Counted from the stretch's first letter, positions 1 to 8,886 are shown. The stretch: 64,000 nucleotides of DNA from Paenibacillus ihbetae (GCF_002741055.1 NZ_CP016809.1:744001-808000), one strand, 5' to 3'. Notes: a model not told the origin generated them from the sequence alone. Translations and numbers: made by a program.

Positions 1-388
1 CTGGGCCGACATTCATCGAGGTGAAGCCCATTTCCTCGGCTTCCTTCAGGCATCTCTTGAGTATACCACGAGGATCTCCGGCAAATGGCGTTCCGTCAGG
101 CAAATACACGTCGCAAATCATACGGGCAACGCGATCTTCGGATACCCATGGGAAAATCATAAACGTATCCAGGTCCGGATACAGATACATATCGGATTCT
201 TCGATACGCACGTATCCCTCGATGGAAGAACCGTCAAACATCATTTTATTATCAAGCGCTTTGGGCAGTTGGCTTAGCGGAATTTCAACGTTCTTGATCG
301 TCCCGAGCAAATCGGTGAACTGCAAGCGGATAAAACGAACATTTTCCTCTTTACAAATGCGTAGTATGTCCTCTTTGGTATAACTCAC
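1..388 (-). CDS. glnA: glutamine synthetase, N-terminal part (cut by window edge)
   Basis: Type I glutamine synthetase makes glutamine from glutamate, ammonia and ATP in the cytoplasm. Only about the first 129 codons lie in the window. The translation opens [18 protein letters not shown] and contains the family motifs [14 protein letters not shown] and [18 protein letters not shown], typical of the Gram-positive beta-grasp domain. The start is GTG at 388, preceded by a GGAGAGGG ribosome binding site; no in-frame ATG lies closer. It sits just downstream of glnR in the same direction, giving the classical glnRA operon, so repression by GlnR is expected. No GlnR box matching the usual TGTNA-N7-TNACA form was seen in the 50-bp gap. 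Confidence 0.95.
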   Translation of the reverse strand, partial: MSYTKEDILRICKEENVRFIRLQFTDLLGTIKNVEIPLSQLPKALDNKMMFDGSSIEGYVRIEESDMYLYPDLDTFMIFPWVSEDRVARMICDVYLPDGTPFAGDPRGILKRCLKEAEEMGFTSMNVGP

Positions 389-438
389 TTTACCCTCTCC
401 TTTGTCATGAATGGCTTGGTCAAGAATTAACAGCTTCT

Positions 439-849
439 TTATTTATTAAAAAACCGGGATAACTCCCCTTGAATCAATGAAACCTGACCCGGTCTTTTAG
501 CGGTAATCAATTCCTGCTTCAGTAAACGCCGAAGCTGAGACTCCGACATTTCCCGTCGTTTGCTCTCCGTATCCGCCGTAATCACGGTTGCCTCCTCGGA
601 CTCCTTCGTGACAGGGTTCATGACCTGCTTGATGCCGGCGATATTGACGCCCTTCTCAATCAATGCCTTGATCTCCAGGAGACGCTCGACATCATTGAAG
701 GAGAACAGGCGCTGATTACCTGATGTGCGTGCGGGGACAATCAAATTATGCTGTTCATAATAACGAATTTGTCTGGCGGATAAATCCGTAAGCTTCATTA
801 CGATGCCGATCGGAAATAGCGCCATATTCCTCCGAATCTCATCACCCAT
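439..849 (-). CDS. glnR: MerR-family nitrogen repressor GlnR
   Basis: Transcriptional repressor of nitrogen assimilation, controlled in Bacillus by feedback-inhibited glutamine synthetase. The 136-residue protein has the MerR winged helix near the N-terminus ([19 protein letters not shown], then the [18 protein letters not shown] wing). A variable C-terminal tail follows, as in B. subtilis GlnR, where it senses the synthetase. The MGDEIRR start matches the family and has GGAAGG upstream. It is co-directional with glnA and separated from it by 50 bp. A good sigma-A promoter lies 40-65 bp upstream of the start, so the glnRA operon is probably transcribed independently of ynbB. Confidence 0.95.
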   Translation of the reverse strand: MGDEIRRNMALFPIGIVMKLTDLSARQIRYYEQHNLIVPARTSGNQRLFSFNDVERLLEIKALIEKGVNIAGIKQVMNPVTKESEEATVITADTESKRREMSESQLRRLLKQELITAKRPGQVSLIQGELSRFFNK

Positions 850-885
850 ATCTCATCAACCTTCCAAGTGGTCTATTCTGATCCT

Positions 886-914
886 ATTGTACATTTCCTG
901 ATCAGCTGCGTCAA
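886..914 (-). promoter_or_regulatory. sigma-A promoter of glnRA
   Basis: On the minus strand TTGACG (909-914) and TACAAT (886-891) are separated by exactly 17 bp, a near-consensus housekeeping promoter in the 82-bp gap between ynbB and glnR. It points at glnR. Confidence 0.7.
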
Positions 915-931
915 CCGCATGTAAGGATAAC

Positions 932-2185
932 TCACAAGAGATTACGGTCCTTCATACGCTGAAGTGACATAAGCACCCCGTATTTGACATGAGAATAGGT
1001 TAGGCCGCCTTGCATATAACCGATATAGGGTTCGCGAATCGGCGCGTCTGCGGATAACTCCAGGCTTCCTCCTTGAATAAAGGTTCCTGCCGCCATAATC
1101 ACCGGATGTTCGTATCCCGGCATGTCCCACGGCTCAGGCACGACATGGCTGTCAACCGCCGCCGCTCTCTGAATGCCTTGCACGAAAGCGATCAGATGCT
1201 CGGGGCTCGTAAACGACACCGCTTGGATCAGATCGGTCCGCGCCTCCTCCCATCCGGGCTTGGTTATGAAGCCTACCGCTTCGAACATAGCCGCTGCATA
1301 TACGCTTCCTTTCACCGCCTGTCCAACCGTGGAAGGGGCGAGGAACAGCCCTTGATACATCGAGCGCGTCGTTCCGAGCATGGCCCCTACTTCGCGTCCG
1401 ATGCCGGGGGCGGTCAAGCGGTACGCAGCCAGCTCCACGTAGGATTCTTTGCCGCAAATATACCCGCCGGTTTCTGCAATGCCTCCGCCTGGATTTTTGA
1501 TCAGCGATCCCGCCATCAAATCCGCGCCAACCTCAGTCGGCTCCATCGTTTCTGTAAACTCTCCGTAACAGTTGTCGACAAACACGATCAAATCCTCGCG
1601 GATTGCTTTGAGCCGGCTGACCATCTCGCCAATCTGCGGCACCGTGAAAGAAGAACGCCAATCATACCCTCGGGAGCGTTGGATACCGATGACCTTCGTC
1701 TCCGGTTTAATCGCCTTCTCCACGCCTTCCCAGTCGATGCCGCCTTCTTCAGTCAGCGCTACCTCTCCATACCCGATGCCGAAATCCCTCAGCGAGCCAG
1801 TGCCATCGCCCGCTTGTCCAATGACTTTATGCAGCGTGTCGTAGGGACGTCCGGTAATATACAGCAGCTCATCCCCAGGGCGCAGCACGCCAAACAACGC
1901 TGCCGATATCGTATGGGTTCCGGAAGCGAAATGCGGACGCACCAGCGCCGACTCGGCACCGAATACTTCCGCATACACCTCATCGAGCACTTCCCGACCG
2001 CGGTCATTGTATCCATAACCGGTGGAATTCGCGAAGTGATAATCGCTCACCTGGTATTTCTGGAATGCATCGATCACCTTCCACTGGTTAACGTCTACGA
2101 TCCGATCGATCTCACGAACCCGATCTGCTATGTTCATTTCAATCTGTTGGCTTAAATCCATTAAGTCCTGCGAAAATTTCACCAT
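932..2185 (-). CDS. ynbB: YnbB-like PLP enzyme (methionine gamma-lyase family, 'aluminium resistance' family)
   Basis: Fold-type I pyridoxal-phosphate enzyme of the family annotated as aluminium resistance or methionine gamma-lyase family protein. The physiological substrate is not established. The 417-residue length is normal for the family. The probable PLP-lysine lies in GSLIKNPGGGIAETGGYI, and the glycine-rich cofactor segment in VRPHFASGTHTISAALFG. GGAGAGAG precedes the ATG. The position between hflX and glnR is the same as ynbB in B. subtilis, which supports the name better than any functional evidence. A 440-bp gap with its own candidate promoter (extended -10 TGTTAAGAT near 2226-2234) separates it from hflX, so it need not be in the hflX transcript. 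Confidence 0.85.
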   Translation of the reverse strand: MVKFSQDLMDLSQQIEMNIADRVREIDRIVDVNQWKVIDAFQKYQVSDYHFANSTGYGYNDRGREVLDEVYAEVFGAESALVRPHFASGTHTISAALFGVLRPGDELLYITGRPYDTLHKVIGQAGDGTGSLRDFGIGYGEVALTEEGGIDWEGVEKAIKPETKVIGIQRSRGYDWRSSFTVPQIGEMVSRLKAIREDLIVFVDNCYGEFTETMEPTEVGADLMAGSLIKNPGGGIAETGGYICGKESYVELAAYRLTAPGIGREVGAMLGTTRSMYQGLFLAPSTVGQAVKGSVYAAAMFEAVGFITKPGWEEARTDLIQAVSFTSPEHLIAFVQGIQRAAAVDSHVVPEPWDMPGYEHPVIMAAGTFIQGGSLELSADAPIREPYIGYMQGGLTYSHVKYGVLMSLQRMKDRNLL

Positions 2186-2239
2186 CTCGTACAGCTCTCT
2201 CCTCTATAACACATCATGTCTCACATCTTAACATATCTC

Positions 2240-2440
2240 GCCTGGTGGTTGCGACCGTTGACCTTTCGATCCGTTTGCGCGCTCTACTTCACTCCGCAGG
2301 CAAAAGGCAGCGGACCACCTTACAACGCCGCACGGACAGGCCCGCCCTGCCTTATCACCCGCGGTTCCCCTTGATTCCATCACGGGTCCAACGTATTTCT
2401 TTAAAGAGCATGGGTCGGCCAACTCCGCCAAACCGCAAAT
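2240..2440. ncRNA. candidate rod-shaped structured RNA between ynbB and hflX (strand uncertain)
   Basis: This 444-bp gap has no convincing gene, but its centre is GC-rich and self-complementary. Read on the minus strand, a central stem pairs AAGGCAG with CTGCCTT, extended outward by CCGCGG with CCTGCGG. Then comes a large unpaired bubble, then GTTGGACC with GGTCAAC. The result is one long imperfect rod of roughly 190 nt with an internal loop, an architecture shared with 6S RNA. This is seen by eye. No 6S, T-box or other family signature could be confirmed, and either strand could be transcribed. It could also simply be a structured leader of ynbB. Confidence 0.35.
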
Positions 2441-2458
2441 AAAGCCCCGATTGGGGCT
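2436..2458 (-). terminator. intrinsic terminator downstream of hflX
   Basis: Minus-strand hairpin AGCCCC-AATC-GGGGCT followed by TTTATTT, about 170 bp past the hflX stop. The T-run is modest. Confidence 0.45.
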
Positions 2459-2629
2459 CTACTTGCAATCGAATGCGTATTCGGATTCATGCCTCGCTTG
2501 CCTTCTCGATCTTTACTCTATCTAGCAATCACATTAAAATCATCCGCGGTTTCAGCGCCGGCAGGGCGTATCCTTAGAAGACATCAAGCATGTTTATGGA
2601 CGATCGCTGCCGCCAGGCATCCATGCCGC

Positions 2630-3916
2630 TCATTGCTGGACATAATCCTGCAGCAGATATCCCATTTTTTCGTAGTCGGCCTTGTTGATCCTCACCTCGT
2701 ACAAAATATCGGACTCATCAAAAGTTTGCTCCACGACATCTCCTACCCGGTACACAACCGAGCTCAAATCGCCACGGTCGGCCGGGATCCGGAACGTCAC
2801 GTTCCCGCCGGATAAACGCTCCTGGATCGTTTCGCGGACTTTCGTCAAATCTTGGTCATCGTAGGCGCTGATCTTCAAGTAGCCGTCCCCGGAAGGCAGC
2901 ATTTCAAGCTGCTCCGGCTGGCAGGCGTCCTTCTTATTGAACAGGACGATTTGCGGTTTATCCGCTGCGCCTAGGTCCTCCAGTATCGATTGGACGACCG
3001 CCATCTGCTCCTCCCGCATCGTGGAAGACGCATCGACCACATGGAGAATCAAGTCCGCTTCATTGGCCTCCTCCAGCGTGGCGCGGAATGCCGCTACCAG
3101 ATCGTGGGGCAGGTTCTGAATGAAGCCGACCGTGTCGGTCAGCACGACTTCCTTGCCGCTAGGCAGCTCCAGCACTCTGGAGGTCGGGTCGAGCGTTGCG
3201 AACAGCTGATTCTCAATGTAGACATCGGCATTGGTCAAACGGTTCAGCAGGGTGGATTTTCCCGCATTCGTATAGCCAACCAAGGCTACCTGGACGGCGC
3301 CGCTCTTCTTGCGGCGCTCGCGGTGAAGATTGCGGTGCCGCGTTACTTCATCCAGCTGGCGCTTCAAATCGCTGATCCGGTCGCGGATATGCCGGCGGTC
3401 CGTCTCCAGCTTCGTTTCCCCCGGTCCTCGTGTCCCGATCCCTGCCCCAAGGCGCGACAGGTTCTTGCCGTGACCCGACAGACGCGGCAGCAAATAGGTA
3501 AGCTGGGCCAGCTCAACCTGGATAATGCCCTCTCGCGTCTTGGCCCGCTGTGCGAAAATATCGAGAATCAGCTGGGTCCGATCAATGATCTTCACATCCA
3601 GCGCTTCCTCCAAATTGCGTACCTGCGCTCCGGAGAGCTCCTGGTCAAAAATAGCCGTAGTCGCTCCTAGGCCATCGACCGCCATGCGTAGCTCCTCTAC
3701 TTTTCCTTTACCGATAAACCATTTCGAATCCGGCGTTTCCCGGTTTTGCGTGATGACATCCAGCACGATCACGCCTGCCGTCTCGGCAAGCTGTACCAGC
3801 TCCTGCAGCGAATGCTCCGGATTGATGCCCGAGCGCTTCACCGCATCGGTTACCAAGCTCACCAATATCGCTTTATCTTCAATCTCGGTCGAGGTATTAT
3901 GTGTTATATTTGCCAT
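2630..3916 (-). CDS. hflX: ribosome-splitting GTPase HflX
   Basis: HflX is a GTPase that binds the 50S subunit and splits stalled or idle 70S ribosomes. The N-terminal HflX domain is present (DQELSGAQVRNLEEALDVKI, GAGIGTRGPGETKLETDRR). It is followed by a short coiled linker and the G domain with G1 GYTNAGKSTLLN, G3 DTVGFIQNLPHDL and G4 NKKD. The C-terminal domain is complete. The start is ATG at 3916 (MANITHNTS), because AAAGGAGC lies 8 bp upstream; an ATG seven codons earlier lacks a ribosome binding site. The length is 428 residues. The gene follows spoVK as in B. subtilis (ynbA). It is one of two probable ribosome-rescue factors in the window, the other being the MutS2 paralogue at 56332. 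Confidence 0.95.
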   Translation of the reverse strand: MANITHNTSTEIEDKAILVSLVTDAVKRSGINPEHSLQELVQLAETAGVIVLDVITQNRETPDSKWFIGKGKVEELRMAVDGLGATTAIFDQELSGAQVRNLEEALDVKIIDRTQLILDIFAQRAKTREGIIQVELAQLTYLLPRLSGHGKNLSRLGAGIGTRGPGETKLETDRRHIRDRISDLKRQLDEVTRHRNLHRERRKKSGAVQVALVGYTNAGKSTLLNRLTNADVYIENQLFATLDPTSRVLELPSGKEVVLTDTVGFIQNLPHDLVAAFRATLEEANEADLILHVVDASSTMREEQMAVVQSILEDLGAADKPQIVLFNKKDACQPEQLEMLPSGDGYLKISAYDDQDLTKVRETIQERLSGGNVTFRIPADRGDLSSVVYRVGDVVEQTFDESDILYEVRINKADYEKMGYLLQDYVQQ

Positions 3917-4043
3917 ATATCCAGCTCCTTTGAACAATAACGTACCTTAAAACATATACAACCCGCATTCGCTCCTTCTAAACCATCCCTTTCGAGACGA
4001 ATGCTTCGTTACCTCTTCATTATGGCCGAAAAACTGCGTCAAA

Positions 4044-4380
4044 TCATTGTAATTTTCCGTTTAATTTGAAGTCTTCCGGCCGAAGCGTCATCAGCTCCAG
4101 CTTGCCGGGGTTCCCCGTCACATACTGATTCAGAAGACGGACCGATTGATTGCGGATCGATTTCTCGATCAAATTGCGAACATAGCGGGCGTTGCTGAAC
4201 GCATGCAGCCGCTGCTCCTTCTCGTTTTGCAGATGCTCCTTGAGCTTCCCGAGCGACTGGGGCATCAGGATGTAATCGCGCTCCTTGGCCATCAGCTCGG
4301 AGATTTGGATCAGCTGATCCAAATTATAATCCGGGAAATCCATCTGAATCGGAAAACGGGAATGCAGGCCGGGATTCGTG
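4044..4380 (-). pseudogene. spoVK: 3' fragment of the native spoVK
   Basis: This is the C-terminal third of a SpoVK-type AAA ATPase. Reading is open from about 4380 to the stop at 4044 and gives TNPGLHSRFPIQMDFPDY, then KERDYIL, FSNARYVRNLIEKSIRNQ (sensor 2/lid region) and MTLRPEDF. Walker A, Walker B and sensor 1 are absent: upstream of about 4380 the sequence becomes AT-rich and unrelated. The matching 5' fragment of the same gene lies at 10561-10755, beyond the insert. Codon use here is GC-rich like the backbone, unlike the insert. No start or ribosome binding site was found, so the fragment is probably not translated. Confidence 0.85.
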
Positions 4381-4482
4381 ATTAATATAAGTGAAACTGA
4401 AGTTATTTGGATTATTTAACAACTGCGAACAAAAGAAACAACTAAATAGTTAAAGAAATCAACAAGACATCCTGAAACCCCT

Positions 4483-5244
4483 TTAGCTTATATTTCGTTT
4501 TAGGTGCAAAAGTTTCGTCAATTGCGTAAGACAAATATCATATGTAGTGAGTTGTCCACCTATTTCACTTACTCTAGATGAGGAAGCAATGTTTCCTTTA
4601 AAATCAAATATTAGTTTCAAATCTCTAACAACTATATCCGAATGTTTTTCAGATTTCAATTCCCTAATTCGCTCTGGTTTTACTACATTAACTGTTTTAA
4701 CTCGACCAAAATACTTTTTAGCCGTGTCTGTATCATTAAGATGGAATTATTGAAAGTATTAACTCTAATTCTACATTAGGGTTCACTGATATGCTCTTAC
4801 CGCAGCTTGGAGACGATGAACCCATTAAGAACTGATAGGGTTGCCCCTTCATCTTTAATTAATGTTCTGGTTTTAGGGTCATGATCTAAAGGCTCAACTT
4901 CTTCAGAATATACATTAAAAGTAATGATGTCAGCAATAAGTCTCATTTAACGTATTTGAAGCAATATCTTCTACACAATTTTTGTTTACATCAGGAACAG
5001 GAACTACACCATCCTTAGGTTCTTTTATATTTAGAGCTTCGTTGAGTTTCGTAGTCATAAGTGATGAGCTGAGATGTGGTAACACCCATCTACTTTCTCC
5101 CTTAACAGAAGATTTGCATAATTTAATGCAGATATATATTAAGAAGTTTAGAACAACTAGCCTCTTCGAAAAAAACATCCCAAAAGATAAAGAACCTAAA
5201 GAAAAACCCACCGGATAAGGGCAAGTTTCTTTTAACGAAATCAA
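4483..5244 (-). pseudogene. decayed gene of unknown family in the island
   Basis: Several consecutive minus-strand segments read as protein, but in different frames. In order of translation the first contains TTKLNEALNIKEPKDGVVPV. A second reads ADIITFNVYSEEVEPLDHD and later LSVLNGFIVSKLR. A third contains GKSISVNPNVELELIL. The last contains AKKYFGRVKTVNVVKPERIR and ends TQLTKLLHLKRNIS with a stop at 4483. Each switch needs a frameshift, and stops interrupt the joins. The amino-acid composition is soluble and charged. I do not recognise the family. An upstream segment near 5130-5240 is hydrophobic and may belong to another fragment. Confidence 0.5.
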
Positions 5245-5304
5245 TATTTCGCCTAGATCACTTGGAACAGTTTTTGAATAAAGTGAATTAGGGAGGTGAA
5301 ACAG

Positions 5305-6909
5305 ATGATTAATAATAAAGATGTTAATCCAGTCAACATAATAGATACGGGTAAGGCAGATCCGACAGGATCTTCTAATAATTTTGAAGCTATACGCAAG
5401 GCTTTAGCCGTTAACACGACCGATTCCATATTCATTCCAAAAGGAACCTACCTAATAACACAAAATATCACCTTTCCCTCCTCAAAGAAAATTATTTTTG
5501 ACCGAAATGCTCGATTAAAACCTTCATTGAACACAGTTGTAACCATTAATGGATCATGGGATGCCAATACTAATGATCAGATTTTTGACTTATCTTTAGG
5601 TGGGGAAATAAACGGGGACTTTCGAGTAGAAAAGATATATCCTGAATGGTTTGGCGCTAAAAGAGATGGAATAACAGACGATACTACCCCTTTTCAAAAA
5701 GCGCTTGATACTGGGAAGCATGTTCATGGTCAAGGCGGGTCATATAAGGTATCGAATTTAGTTGTGAGTACTAACAATCAGATCATTAGTTTTGCATCTA
5801 ATTCTAAACTAATAAGCACTTCCCTCGGTGATGTTGTCACGCTAAAAGCAGACTATTGCCAATTAATTAATGCGACAATCAACACTTCCGGTTCTGTTAA
5901 AAACGCGATAAAGACACAGGGGTTTAGAGTTACACTAAAAAATTGCACCGTTGAAGGAAAATCAGAAAACGCTTTAGTAGTTGATGGACTTGAAACAATA
6001 GTACTTTTCGGGAATTACAAGGGAGGATCAATTGCAGGAATTAAAGTTCAAAAACCGGATCTTTATTTGCAAAATGTATATCTTGAATTCAATACTCACG
6101 GACTTTATTCAAATGGTGTGGGTTCTATAACTGGATACCATGTTCACTCGTATAACAATAAAGAAATGGGTTTTTACCTTGTGGGTGCTGACTTCTCGCA
6201 GTTTACCGCATGTTATGCTGATACGAATGGCCGCAATGGTTGGCAAATACAAGATACCGTTAACGGATTTAGTCTTATTGATTGTTGGTCATATAAGTCA
6301 TCCAATGTCTATGCATACGAGAATGACTTTGCAATTAGAAAATCTAAAAACATAAAACTAATTGGTTGTCGCTCATCTGGTATGGGTAGCGAGCCTAAGT
6401 TGGCTGGCTTTAATATCGATTCACTAAGTCAAGTTGATCTTATAGGCTGTTACTCCGATAGTCCTGTCAATGGAATAGTTGAGAACAATGCAATACGATT
6501 AACTAATTGCTCTGGCTCCCTCTCCAGGTATAATCGATCTGCAGACACCTATCAATCTCAGGGATTAATGATAGAAGATGGAGCAACTATCGATGTAAAT
6601 ATTAAAACTCTTATTCCGCAGCCACTTACGACACCAGGAATCCTTTCATTCGATATTTGTTCCTTAATTAGAAATGATGATAATTCTGATGCTTTTATTC
6701 AGAAGAATACTCTAATTATCGCCAAAGGATTTAATGTATCATCACCAGTGACTACCGATAGTGCTTCTCGCATACTCATCTCCTCTCCCGCTTTCGTAAC
6801 TAAGGATGATGGATTCAATTATCTTAGCTTTAGGGTTACTAATCAAAAGAAACGCTGCCAAGTCGCTTTTAACGTTCAGTATCTGGGAACTGGTCGGGGG
6901 TTTATATAA
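5305..6909 (+). CDS. pectate-lyase-like right-handed beta-helix protein
   Basis: The protein has 534 residues. The N-terminal part reads like the pectate-lyase-3 / phage tailspike entry motif: VNIIDTGKADPTGSSNNFEA, then a second copy, YPEWFGAKRDGITDDTTPFQ. The body is a run of short beta-strand coils with conserved spacing (TLKNCTVEG, LIDCWSYKSS, LIGCRSSG, LIGCYSDSP, LTNCSGS), expected for a parallel beta-helix. No signal peptide or membrane anchor is visible. The start is ATG 5305 with GGGAGGTG six bases upstream; the GTG at 5296 lies inside that ribosome binding site. Such proteins bind or cleave polysaccharides. Next to a Wzy-like polymerase, a role in surface polysaccharide modification is plausible but inferred. 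Confidence 0.75.
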   Translation: MINNKDVNPVNIIDTGKADPTGSSNNFEAIRKALAVNTTDSIFIPKGTYLITQNITFPSSKKIIFDRNARLKPSLNTVVTINGSWDANTNDQIFDLSLGGEINGDFRVEKIYPEWFGAKRDGITDDTTPFQKALDTGKHVHGQGGSYKVSNLVVSTNNQIISFASNSKLISTSLGDVVTLKADYCQLINATINTSGSVKNAIKTQGFRVTLKNCTVEGKSENALVVDGLETIVLFGNYKGGSIAGIKVQKPDLYLQNVYLEFNTHGLYSNGVGSITGYHVHSYNNKEMGFYLVGADFSQFTACYADTNGRNGWQIQDTVNGFSLIDCWSYKSSNVYAYENDFAIRKSKNIKLIGCRSSGMGSEPKLAGFNIDSLSQVDLIGCYSDSPVNGIVENNAIRLTNCSGSLSRYNRSADTYQSQGLMIEDGATIDVNIKTLIPQPLTTPGILSFDICSLIRNDDNSDAFIQKNTLIIAKGFNVSSPVTTDSASRILISSPAFVTKDDGFNYLSFRVTNQKKRCQVAFNVQYLGTGRGFI

Positions 6910-7016
6910 TGCATTTGATAAATTAATAAACGACACATCTTTATACTTCAAGTGTGTACCGTTTATTAATTTATCTGTGAAAAACGCCTTTTATTTTAGT
7001 GAGTAAATTAAACTGC

Positions 7017-7200
7017 TTACTTTTTAGATTCGTAAGCGGCTTGTCCCCTATCTGAGTTTCCATATAATCCCAGGGGTTCCATCGGCGATACATTCCCAAG
7101 ATCAATATATACTTTATTCCGGCATTATACAGTTCCGTATATTATGGATTGCCGGCGATTATATCACCTTTGTTACTGGAACTTTTTGACCGGACTCCTA
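7017..7200 (-). pseudogene. remnant of a C-terminal coding segment
   Basis: On the minus strand the DNA reads GDIIAGNP, stop, YTELYNAGIK, then after a frame change VYIDLGNVSPMEPLGLYGNS ending in YESKK and a stop at 7017. The continuity of sense across one stop and one frameshift suggests the tail of a degraded gene. The family is not recognised. It fills most of the gap between the beta-helix gene and the Wzy-like gene. Confidence 0.35.
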
Positions 7201-7255
7201 TAACCCGATGACGATCTTCAAACTTCATGGGTAGATAAAAAATTTCTATCTGGTA

Positions 7256-7297
7256 ATTAAAAATACCAAAGACGATTTAGATCTCATCTTTGGTATA
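7256..7297 (-). terminator. terminator of the Wzy-like gene
   Basis: Perfect 10-bp inverted repeat ATACCAAAGA / TCTTTGGTAT (7264-7273, 7288-7297). On the minus strand it is followed by TTTTTAATT, directly downstream of the stop at 7302. Confidence 0.75.
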
Positions 7298-7301
7298 ATC
7301 T

Positions 7302-8786
7302 TCATGGTGTATGATTATACTGCTTATTCTGACTCATCTTTGAAACATAAAATCCTATAATAGCCATGAGTATACCTGTATAATTGATTCCTAATGCACT
7401 CTCTTGTAACATACCGGCCAAAAAAATTGAAAGGACTATACCAGAAAGTAAAGTATAGAGGATTCTTTCCTTGCATTTTAAAACATAGGAGTGTTTCATT
7501 AAATTACTAGTCAATAACATAAAAAAGGATACATATGGAATAAGGCCAGGCAATCCCAATTGATAAACAAGAACACCAATTACGCTCTCTGTTCCCATGT
7601 AAGACAGCTCCCAGGCAGGTATACCAACCTTCATAGAGTAATAGTTTCCTCCATTACCCAAGCCTTCCCCAATTAAATTTTGTGGCAAATTAAGTATGGG
7701 CTCAATGAAACCATTGAAATGTACATCATGACTCGATTTAAAACCTGTGTAAGGAAGTATATAGAATACCGCTATTGTTGCGGCTATAAATGTTAATACG
7801 ATGGGCAGCGGCGGTATTTTTTTATTTCGCAAAAACAATGTCCAAAGTAAAGATATTATTACTATAGCGATTGCGCCCTTAACCAAGGTAAATAACAAAG
7901 CTGTTGCAAGTATTGGAGTTACAAAAGGCATACGATTACCTTTTATAATGTAACAAAGTAACGAAGTAGCCAATATGTAGCCAAGGCATATGGGGTCAAA
8001 AATTATTGAAAACATTCTTGGAAAAATTAAAGATCCCAATGGGGTAGACCAGTTTGGATAGGGACTGTATTTTCCTGTTTTCGTTTCGGTAATTACACCA
8101 AGGTTAAACCAATCTTGCCATATATAGGTATATTTAGGTAGCATCATCATCCCGAAACCTATAATGGCAACTAAAAGCCCTGTGTAGCTAACAAAGGATA
8201 GTACTCTATTTAATTCGATTTTTTTATTATAAAAACTGAAGAACAGTATTCGCCCAATAGCGTAAGCTACAAATATAATAAAAAGCGTTCTGAGATAGTA
8301 TGCTTTTGCATCAAAACTGGCGTCAGAAATAATAAAGCTCAAAAATGAGACGCCAAAAACTAATGGTATAGTTAATTCGTATTTATACAGCCTTATCTTA
8401 TTTATATACCTTATCAGCATACACAGCAAAAATACTATTGCAAATATTTCCTTGTTGATTAGTAAAAACTTTAAACTATCACTTCCAATTTCAATATTGG
8501 TGAACGTCATACCTATTCCAATAGTCAAGTTTTGAGTTACTATAAGCACAAAAAGATGTATAAACATCAGCATAGTTCTTTCCAATATAAAAACGTAAGT
8601 AGCTACAACTGCTATTGTGCATATCACATTCATAAATAATCCTATTGTTGGATTCATGAAATTGGATAAAGACATTATCAAAATTGTTTGTAGAGCAAAA
8701 GGAAAGATTAAGTAGAGTTTTATGAATCCACTGTCGCGTTTAACTACACTATTTAATGAGTCAGTATATACAGCTGGTTGAGTCAT
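7302..8786 (-). CDS. O-antigen ligase / Wzy-like polysaccharide polymerase
   Basis: This 494-residue integral membrane protein has about a dozen hydrophobic segments over its length and a long extracellular loop near residues 215-270 (LPKYTYIWQDWFN, TKTGKYSPYPNWSTPLGSL). A second loop near 350-385 (GFKSSHDVHFNG, NLIGEGLGNGGNYYS) has the H-x-x-x-x and GxGxG-type features of the WaaL/Wzy family. These proteins polymerise or transfer lipid-linked polysaccharide repeats at the outer face of the membrane. AAGGAGAGG precedes the ATG at 8786. The gene is AT-rich, follows a 28-residue membrane peptide and lies in the island. No glycosyltransferases accompany it, so it would act on products made elsewhere or be a residue of a larger cluster. 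Confidence 0.75.
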   Translation of the reverse strand: MTQPAVYTDSLNSVVKRDSGFIKLYLIFPFALQTILIMSLSNFMNPTIGLFMNVICTIAVVATYVFILERTMLMFIHLFVLIVTQNLTIGIGMTFTNIEIGSDSLKFLLINKEIFAIVFLLCMLIRYINKIRLYKYELTIPLVFGVSFLSFIISDASFDAKAYYLRTLFIIFVAYAIGRILFFSFYNKKIELNRVLSFVSYTGLLVAIIGFGMMMLPKYTYIWQDWFNLGVITETKTGKYSPYPNWSTPLGSLIFPRMFSIIFDPICLGYILATSLLCYIIKGNRMPFVTPILATALLFTLVKGAIAIVIISLLWTLFLRNKKIPPLPIVLTFIAATIAVFYILPYTGFKSSHDVHFNGFIEPILNLPQNLIGEGLGNGGNYYSMKVGIPAWELSYMGTESVIGVLVYQLGLPGLIPYVSFFMLLTSNLMKHSYVLKCKERILYTLLSGIVLSIFLAGMLQESALGINYTGILMAIIGFYVSKMSQNKQYNHTP

Positions 8787-8799
8787 TATGCACCTCTCC

Positions 8800-8886
8800 T
8801 TATTTCATCCTGTGTTTCATTCTCATATATTCAATAAAAGAGAAAAATAATGTAGTGGATACAGAAATAATTATTGCAAAGGCCAT
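8800..8886 (-). CDS. small membrane peptide preceding the Wzy-like gene
   Basis: This 28-residue ORF (MAFAIIISVSTTLFFSFIEY, then a basic tail MRMKHRMK) has GGGAGTGAT upstream. It reads as one transmembrane helix with a positive-inside end. Its stop codon overlaps the ribosome binding site of the Wzy-like gene (AAGGAGAGG at about 8792-8800), so the two are probably translationally coupled. It could be a small partner subunit or a mere coupling peptide. No family is recognised. Confidence 0.5.
   Translation of the reverse strand: MAFAIIISVSTTLFFSFIEYMRMKHRMK

Noticed and set aside
389..438. GlnR/TnrA box between glnR and glnA
   Set aside because: No sequence fitting TGTNA-N7-TNACA was found in the gap or in the promoter region upstream of glnR.
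1073..2155. long plus-strand reading frame opposite ynbB
   Set aside because: It lies entirely within the minus-strand PLP enzyme gene, has arginine/histidine-rich composition typical of antisense frames, and has no ribosome binding site. Similar long antisense frames opposite hflX, mutL, mutS and the PBP gene were discarded for the same reason.
2240..2440. T-box riboswitch before ynbB
   Set aside because: AAGGTGGTCCGC is similar to the T-box core but lacks the invariant TGGNACCGCG form, and no specifier loop or terminator before ynbB was found.
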